From: Ectocarpus siliculosus
Taxonomy: Eukaryota; Sar; Phaeophyceae; Ectocarpales; Ectocarpaceae
Direction: 5' to 3'
Assembly: GCA_000310025.1 (NCBI GenBank)
Contig: FN649734.1
Location: 3,582,414 to 3,646,413 of the forward strand
Length of the DNA: 64,000 bases
Position 1 is the first letter of the stretch; each line of letters begins with the position of its first letter. The translations under genes and the position numbers were made by a program. Below the pieces are notes generated by a model. That model saw nothing but the letters and a program-made list of their open reading frames with translations. It made no database searches and was not told the DNA's origin. This document shows, piece by piece, positions 57,015 to 64,000 of the stretch.

Positions 57015-57392
57015 GGCGATAATCCTTAGGTGGCTCTGGCAGCAACGGGTCCTGGCATATTGTCGACGAAATTGGTGATGGTGCATGCCTACTGCGATGT
57101 ATCGCCCGTCGCGTCTTCCATGATCCTAGCATGCACTCTTCGGTCCGAGAGCAACTCATCGACGACATCAAGAACCTTCATATCCGCATCCCAGGCTCAA
57201 AGCATCTCAACGGGAATAAATCCAGAACACGTTCAAATAACCGGTCATCCTCAGCAAACCTATCAAAGTGTCGCACACTACCTTCCACTCATGGCAAACT
57301 CAAGCACCTACGGAACGGGAATAGAGATTGTAGCTGTCCAACAGTTGTACAACATTACCATCAAAATTACACCCGACTCCACCGTCCGATAA
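57015..57392 (+). pseudogene. OTU-like cysteine peptidase, apparently disrupted
   Basis: One plus-strand frame reads VDEIGDGACLLRCIARR then HSSVREQLIDDI, matching the OTU catalytic Asp-Gly-x-Cys segment and its following helix. A second frame reads YLPLMANSSTYGTGIEIVAV then QQLYNITIKI, matching the later OTU strands. The two parts are in different frames, with the change near 57180-57220. There is no convincing intron between them and no conserved late His is evident. OTU proteins remove ubiquitin. Here the copy is probably a decayed gene or a fragment carried by a repeat. An Asn/Gly-coding AAC-rich stretch precedes it (56980-57030). Confidence 0.5.
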
Positions 57393-57603
57393 TACGTGCG
57401 ATTTATTATACGGCCACCAGCACTACCGCACGCTACGATACAACGCATACATTCATTTCCATTCCCTCTTGCGTCGCGCCCGGGAGGCCATTGCACCTAC
57501 ATCCCGAAAGGGGAGCCTTGTATCTATGTGTTTGTTTCGAGGCGATATTTCGTCATGTCTACCGCGCGCAGCAGCCGGCGCAAGTTCGCCACAACACCAG
57601 TAC

Positions 57604-57725
57604 ACGGTCGAACTCATGGCAGGTCGTGACAACAGCACGTAAATATTCAGTGGTACACGTCGTAGTCGTGGCACCACAGTTTGTCAGACACGTGGTGGCC
57701 AGAACGTTTGGCATGAGGTGCTTTT
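57604..57725 (+). repeat. Diverged copy of the 61-kb repeat unit
   Basis: Shares gacacgtggtggccagaacg and flanking blocks with the two units at 61062-61202 and 61307-61453, at lower similarity. Confidence 0.65.
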
Positions 57726-58135
57726 CGAAACGTTGGGAGTTACTTTGTTTTTCTTCGTCCAACACTACATACTGTCGCAACAATGTGTGCCAAACGACAA
57801 ACGGTCCCCATGCAACACGCTCGACTAACTACATGTTAGTTCATGACATTGTGATGAGAAGATGGACCAGGTCGTGATTGACGTGATTGTTCCGTCGCAC
57901 GGAATGTATGTCTGATTGCGATGAAGTAAATATACACAGGACCGACACCGATTTTCACCGAACATCATTAGGCACGCTCCGGAGTGAAACCCTCGTGCCG
58001 TTGTGCAGTACAGCAGTACAACAGTAAATGGTGAGAGTGCTGCAGGAAGGAAGGTGGGTTTGCAGAGGCACGCTAACCGAACAATACTTGAAGGTCATGT
58101 GATGATAAGATTTGTTACGTGGAGTGTACTGGACG

Positions 58136-58176
58136 GAACGATTGGTCCCCCGCCCCCCAATGGGGCGGGCGGCCAG
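58136..58176 (+). repeat. GC-rich palindrome, copy A
   Basis: The core cgccccccaatggggcgg can form a strong hairpin. Nearly identical to 58690-58730 and, inverted, to 56668-56705. Confidence 0.85.
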
Positions 58177-58689
58177 ACCGCGAGGGAAGTCTTAGTCATC
58201 GTTTGGTGAATGAAGTGATCTAGCTCAGGAACATATGTTATCCGGTTGATGTGCTGCATACTTGCAGCTCGATATATACTCCCGAAATTTTGCAAGACGA
58301 CGTTGTCGACGCTTTGCGTTGACGTCATGGTGCCAAGAAGGGCGAAGTAAACAAAGTGTAAAAAAGCAGATGGCGGCGAAAAAAGTGCAGTCGCAGGATG
58401 ACGATGTTTGATTGTTCTGTGTGATGAAAATAAGAAGCTCCCACTTCAGGATCGCGAAGCAGATCAAGTTGCACAACAACGCAGAGCCGCATCGTGGCAC
58501 GGCAGCGATTCACTGGATAAGGGGGAATATGCCTCGTGAGTGTGCAGGAAGCGGTTGGTCTGTGGACATAGACAACGAGATGATGTTTGATATGTACAGC
58601 AGCAGTGGTCCTCCTCTGTAGTCTAAGAACAGAGGAGGAAGTGAAATGTAAGATGATTGGCTCTTTCGAGTAATGAATGTGACTAGGGG

Positions 58690-58730
58690 GAACGATTGGC
58701 TCCCCGCCCCCCAATGGGGCGGGCGGCCAG
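58690..58730 (+). repeat. GC-rich palindrome, copy B
   Basis: Differs from 58136-58176 at about two positions over 41 bp. The flanks are unrelated, so the palindrome itself is the repeated unit. Confidence 0.85.
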
Positions 58731-61061
58731 CATGCGTGGGATGGGGGCGGCGGGTGGATAAGCAGAGGAAGTAGACGCGATGATAACATCGCTTCGGAAA
58801 AAGGGTACTAGAAGTCGGCTTAGTTAGGCAGACGATGTGAGGTCGATGCGTACGTCTGCCCGGTGCGTAGATCGGTGTTCTGCAAACTAAAATGAAAACG
58901 GAAGGGATTGTGTGGAATGAATGGTTGATGCCCGATCACAAAACGTGAAGCCGTCAGCAGACGGGGGCGGGGAAAAAATTGAGGAGGGAATGGGGAAAAC
59001 AAAGACGACGCCGTCTGAAAGCGAGAAAAGGTAAGAGGCCGTTATCACCGGTGGCGCTGTATGCGAGGATGAAATTTGCGGGCGAGATGGCGGACGTAGC
59101 GAATCCGTGTAGTCACACTGAGGATTGGGAAGAAGTGAATCGCCCCGCCGCCAGCCGGTCGGGTTCCGGTTACCCTATGGAAACTTCTCTTGCCAATAGC
59201 AAACAACAAGAAGTCTCGAACAGGGCGGAATACTGTGGACCCCCATCATAAAGAAAGGTACTATCTCCCCGGCGTCTGTGGAGGACGATCCTTCTTTTCT
59301 CAGTTAGTCGGGAAATCCGGAAATATAAGGAAGGCCGGCTGTTTTTGTAATTCGCTTAGAAATCGATTCACCTTCCATATATGTCAATGTTATCATGCTC
59401 GGACGGGATAGGCGGTCAAAGGAAAATATCAAACATAGGGGCTGAAAAGTTCATCATCCCCTCCCGTGAGCAAATTAACTCCGATACTGATCTCCCGATA
59501 AAATGGTTCGTATGCATAAGGAATGCGGGGTGTGTCGTATTTTCTCTCGTGCGCGCCAAAATATACTCGTAGTTCATAGTTTTCTTGTTTATATTTTGAT
59601 ATGTGTTTTTGGTGAAACAAGCTACGTGCACAACCACATATTGAAGTATCTTGAGCAGTTCTTTGGTGTTGACCGGGACCAAACATTCAGGGTGGCAACA
59701 ATGAGCAAGTTGGACGGGCAATAACGCGGGGAAGACAGTATTTCATTCAGAAAATCAATTAATTTTCGGAAAAAAGACGTTATTTGAACGGAATTGAACT
59801 CATGACCTTGTGTGTACGAAGTTTGTGAGGGAATACTCTATCTCTACCTCTATGATGTCTGAACCGGTCTTCTCTCCTGATGTTACTTCCGAGCAGAGGG
59901 AGAAGTGTTTTGAATAGAATGTCTTAGTTACAACAGGGATACATCAGCGCATTCGCTAGTTCACAGCACGCAGAAGTGTCTGCTGCAGTTGTCGTACACG
60001 TTGATGGACGTACGTACCTGTCAAATAATTGTTACCCGAAATCAGATGGCGAGACGCATCAGCAGCCAGACGAGCGCCTCCTTGCTCGAGTGCAGAAAGG
60101 CCTCTCTAGTCCATGCACATGTAGCAGGCTTGTTGTTTTTCTTGCATCTGGTATGTCAAACGACTGAAGCGCAAGACGTATGTATGCATATATGTAGTAT
60201 GTGGACCGAAGCAATCGAGGCCGACGGAAAGTTGCCGGCATGGTCATCAGTCGATCGATCCTTTCACGTGGGATTGCAACCCGACAATGTCGTGAATGTT
60301 CGCGCGTCCGCCTGCAACAAGTAAGTTTCTCACAGGCTACCATCCCTTGTGACGGCAGTACGCCATTGTGTCGCAGAATTACGCATGGTGACGACAACGA
60401 AGGGTCCACTCGTTGCGCGGCGAAAAAAAAATCAACTCCACGTGCGTCCACTCGAAAATCAAGTCTAACGTGGTACAACATCCTGTGAGTATAACATGAT
60501 GATTGTTTCATTATTTCGATTTAAGTCGTTGTGTATGTGATGGATCCGTCTCACAAAATCTTCCGCCGGTGTCGTACGTATTGCAGTCAAGCAAGTACCG
60601 TATACCGTATTAACACCGAAGTCACAGAACACGACAGGAGTGACGGATAATGCACTCTTCACAGCAGTATTTGTGAACAACAAGGAAGGCAGACTCAAGT
60701 CTAGGCAGACTCGAGTCTTTCTTGAAGGCCGGCGTGCAGCGCTGGAGAGCCAGCAGCAGTGGATGTGAATTGTTCTTTTTGAGGAGCAGGTTGGCATGAT
60801 TACCGCAGAAGAAGAGGTGGGCAAACAAACGTGATCTTTGAGATTGTAAACATGGGTGAACTCTATGCGGGTTGACAGCAACGACACGCTGCAGGCAAAA
60901 TCTCTACGCCGGTTCCAAACTGCGTGCTTTTGTACAAGACAATACAGCAGTAGTTGGTAGGAGTTTGACAGGAGTGAAGTCGGGGTTGCAGGCGACACGT
61001 GGCGTAGACGAACTTGTAGCTGCCGCACTCAGGACGTTTTCGCCACTGCCAAACCAAACGT
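58731..61061. other. Intergenic stretch without a recognised gene
   Basis: No exon with both splice signals and protein likeness was found. The long minus-strand frame 61028-60465 resembles nothing I know and has no coding-like composition. Confidence 0.5.
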
Positions 61062-61453
61062 GAACCGTCGTCAAGCGCACTCATGACAGGGTGTGACGAT
61101 CTCACGCAAAGTTTCAGCACGTCGTTGTTACTGCACCAAAGTTCGTTAGACATGTGGTGGCCACAATGCTAGGCATTCGTCGCAACGCATATATACTGTG
61201 GCCCGAAAAGAACAAAGACGGCCCCAATATACCGCCCCAATTTTGTTACAGTCAGCCCGAGAGCGCGTGGTCGCCACAACATCAAACCAAGACCAAGAGC
61301 AAACGGGAGCCGTCGACAAGCGCACTCACTCGTGACAGGGTGAGACGATAGCACGTAAGGTTCGGTACATGTCATCGCTGCTGCACCAAAGTTCGTGAGA
61401 CACGTGGTGGCCACAACGCTACGCATTTCGTCGCAACGTATACTGCTGTGTGG
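61062..61453 (+). repeat. Two units of a diverged direct repeat
   Basis: Units 61062-61202 and 61307-61453 share gcaccaaagttcgt, gtggtggccacaa and cgtcgcaacg blocks, at a spacing of about 245 bp. Confidence 0.8.
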
Positions 61454-61846
61454 ATCGCAAAAAAAAAACTCGGCCACCATTTTTGGTGTACACAGTAGTC
61501 TACACCAAAATGGAGACTAATCTCTCGTGACGACGTCCTGTGAATTGCAGATACATGACATGATTTTGGCATACAAACATAAAAAGTCTGTGTAGAGCAG
61601 TGGCCAAAATCGGGGGCAAGAACACGGCCACATTTTCGGGTTCCATTATTTTACGCAGCCGGCTGCACCCTCCTGGCGCCATCTGATTGGCCGATGCTCG
61701 CCCCTACCCGGCCCTGACCCTATTCCCGCCGGGTGCACCCGATCTTGGCTACTCAAGGTACCCTGCCCTACCCGAAAATGGTTTGGTTCTTCCGACCAAC
61801 AGACCACGCTGCCCACGCACACCCGTTCAGCAACGCCCGAGACGCC

Positions 61847-61985
61847 TCCGACGGCGGGCAGTGGCGCCAGCAAGGCCCCGGCGCACTACTGTTCCGAGAC
61901 ACTTCCGACGGCGGGCAATGGCGTCAGAAAGGCCCCGGTGCTATGCACAAAATGTATGTCAAGACGCTTCCGACGGCGGGCGGAG
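61847..61985 (+). repeat. Short GC-rich tandem repeat with an open frame
   Basis: The motif tccgacggcgggc recurs at 61847, 61904 and 61969. One frame gives DGGQWRQQGPGA and DGGQWRQKGPGA. The frame (61733-62053) has no start context or splice partner that supports a gene. Confidence 0.7.
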
Positions 61986-62053
61986 GCAGACCCACCACCG
62001 GCGGCGGAACTCTATCGTCTCTCGTAATCGATAGGGCCAATATCCGCACGTGA

Positions 62054-64000
62054 TTGCTGTGATAGTAGTACCCTCCTCTACTCGTCTCGGACGAATCCCC
62101 TGTGTGACAACGCACGAGTTTGATGTTCTGCCCTTTCGAGCTTCGTGGGTGACATTTAATTGTTAGATCGTGTTCGTCCGCTGCTGGTCGTAGACGTTCA
62201 AGCCCCCCCTACCTGAATTTACGCCCCCAATGGTTTGCCCCCGTTTTTTCGATCGTTCTCGTAGAAATGTATAGAGCAGGATGTTGGAATCTCGTCCTAA
62301 ATTGCACATTTATTTGAAGGACGTTGTGCGTAAAGGAAGGCGATACCAACCTACTCCAGTAGATTACAGTAGCACTTCTTCAAGTAACAACAACGCGTGG
62401 AAAAAGGAAGACATATATTTCTCTCGGAAGACGTGCCATCTGACCAATTATTGAAGAACCTAACGGTACGGATCCATCCATAGTGTACACGCATGCATGA
62501 TACACACATGTAGACTACAGCAGTAGGGGAAACGTATTTGGTGCGCGAAGTTTCATGAACGAACGGCGGTGTATTGCAGCCACTGCAGTTTGTTCGGATG
62601 GAAAGAAGACCTACAGCAGTACAGTACATCGACAACTAACTGTAGACTGTACTTCCCAGCAGATAGGTACAGTAGACGTGAGATGCTTACCTGAAATTAA
62701 CGTAGGTGTTCGGGATCTGTATCGTTCTTGCGGCTTGTAGGGCGGGTGGGAGGAGGACTGATAATGAAAGTGATGGCGTGGTGTGTTTGCACGTGTAGTG
62801 TGTTCTACAAAACTTAACGTTCGATATTTTTGCCTCCCCTGGCCGATTGGTATACACATAGATTCAATGCGTCACTAACTCAGCGTGACTTACGTTTGGT
62901 TGGTTCGTTGGATTATTGAGGAGTCGGTGGTGATGGATTATCTGTTCTCTTCGTCACTATATCGTATATCCCAATGAAAACGTTCTTCACTCTTGTGGAG
63001 ACCCCCGGCTTGCCTGAAGAAATGGGATTTTTTTCCGTTTCATAGAAGCAACAACAGTATCACAATAAGACCGTTTGTTTTCCATCTTTCCGGCTGATGT
63101 ATGTATGTCGTGCTGAGATGATTGTCAAATGGAACATAGATGTCGGGAGCGGTTGAATGTCGGGCGGTGGTGTATTATTGGTGCTGCAGATTTTGGATCA
63201 CCCGTCCTAAATAAAAGGGGTTGAGTACGTACTTTGTCTATGGTACTCGTCGAAGAAACGGCCGGAAGAACATTTCTGCAGCTTGTACAATGAGAAAACG
63301 AAAATGCAATGTTTTGGGACGGATGAAATACGTTGCACAACTCACGGACACGGAAGGACGTGCCGGGCGGGGAAACACATGTATAGAATGTAGACGGGTA
63401 CATAACTACTTCCTATGCTTCAGCTCTCGGGCCCTGAGAGGGCAGAACCGGAGCGCTCACAGCACAGCGGAGGGACTAGCCCGTTAGCGTCGACTAACCG
63501 GCTGGCCCGCGCAAGCGAGAAGAGCTTCGATGGACGGGGTGTCTACCAGAAACAAACAAGGATGTATGGATGTTTCCAGTTTCAGATCCCCTTTTTATTT
63601 GACCCAGTGACCCCCTCACCGACCGGTAATAATTTGCCGCACACCAGCAATCGGCTGAACCGACCGGTATATTTCCGCAAAAAGCGCGGATGAAAAACGA
63701 CTTTCCCCGGGGTTGTTTGTTTCCAGACGGGTTTCGTTCATTGGTGGTGTGTGAGCGTGCGTGTGGTGCTTTCTCGGAGCGCCGGCACACCACCACGAAC
63801 AACGGCAGTAGTCGCTTTGATGCAGTGACCCCCTAATTATGTGGTGTTTGGACCCTTGGACTAAATATCATCTGGGCGGGTAATCTTTCAGGAAAATCCC
63901 GACCAACCCGCCCAGATTCCTATGTAGTATTCCGACTTTCCGCAGGTAGCAGTAAAATGGTTACTAGCAGTAGCAAGCGATGTGCTAGCGTTCCACCCGT
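62054..64000. other. Right-edge stretch without a recognised gene
   Basis: Only short frames of no recognised family are present. A small hairpin lies at 63870-63917. Confidence 0.5.
63870..63917. repeat. Inverted repeat (12-bp arms)
   Basis: atctgggcgggt at 63870-63881 is the exact reverse complement of 63906-63917, with a 24-base loop. No terminator or element boundary can be assigned. Confidence 0.8.

Noticed and set aside
1-64000. CRISPR arrays, rRNA genes, prokaryotic operons
   Set aside because: No regularly spaced short repeats with unique spacers, no rRNA-like sequence, and the gene structure is clearly eukaryotic. The 156-bp array has no spacers.

Overview
The window is eukaryotic nuclear DNA. 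Genes are cut into many short exons (about 40-900 bp) by GT-AG introns. The coding sequence is GC-rich, with long Ala/Gly/Ser/Gln tracts and triplet microsatellites. There is a MULE DNA transposon, several retroelement fossils, a short TTAGGG-type telomeric tract and one 100-N assembly gap. The style fits a stramenopile, most likely a brown alga such as Ectocarpus. That is an inference from gene architecture and composition, not from a marker gene.

Left part (1-20.9 kb). Two divergent host genes flank a MULE transposon. The minus-strand gene starts at 2966 and runs off the left edge; it encodes a basic, Gln-rich protein with a HAD-like motif. The plus-strand gene (about 9454-20862) encodes a PH-domain, coiled-coil protein of about 1,415 residues. 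The MULE (3182-9234) has 107-bp terminal inverted repeats and a perfect 9-bp target duplication. It sits in what was probably a compact shared promoter. In intron 7 of the PH gene, the sequence right of the N-gap is a base-call-degraded copy of the sequence left of it, so it is an assembly artefact.

Middle part (20.9-50 kb). Repeats and broken retroelements surround two minus-strand host genes. The first (27718-36660) is a secreted metzincin metalloprotease whose 5.5-kb first intron holds a Ty1/copia-like fossil. The second (41148-49904) is a membrane flavocytochrome of the ferric reductase/NADPH oxidase superfamily with more than 15 exons. Between them lie diverged repeats and an array of six 156-bp tandem units.

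Right part (50-64 kb). This part is gene-poor. It holds a retroelement gag fossil, a perfect-looking foldback element, GC-rich palindromes, local duplications and a disrupted OTU-like sequence. No operon-like cooperation is visible. The two recognisable middle genes would act at the cell surface (protease; transmembrane electron transfer), while the left pair look like nuclear and membrane-associated or cytoplasmic proteins.

Exon calls rest on splice signals, phase agreement and protein likeness. No transcript or database evidence was available.
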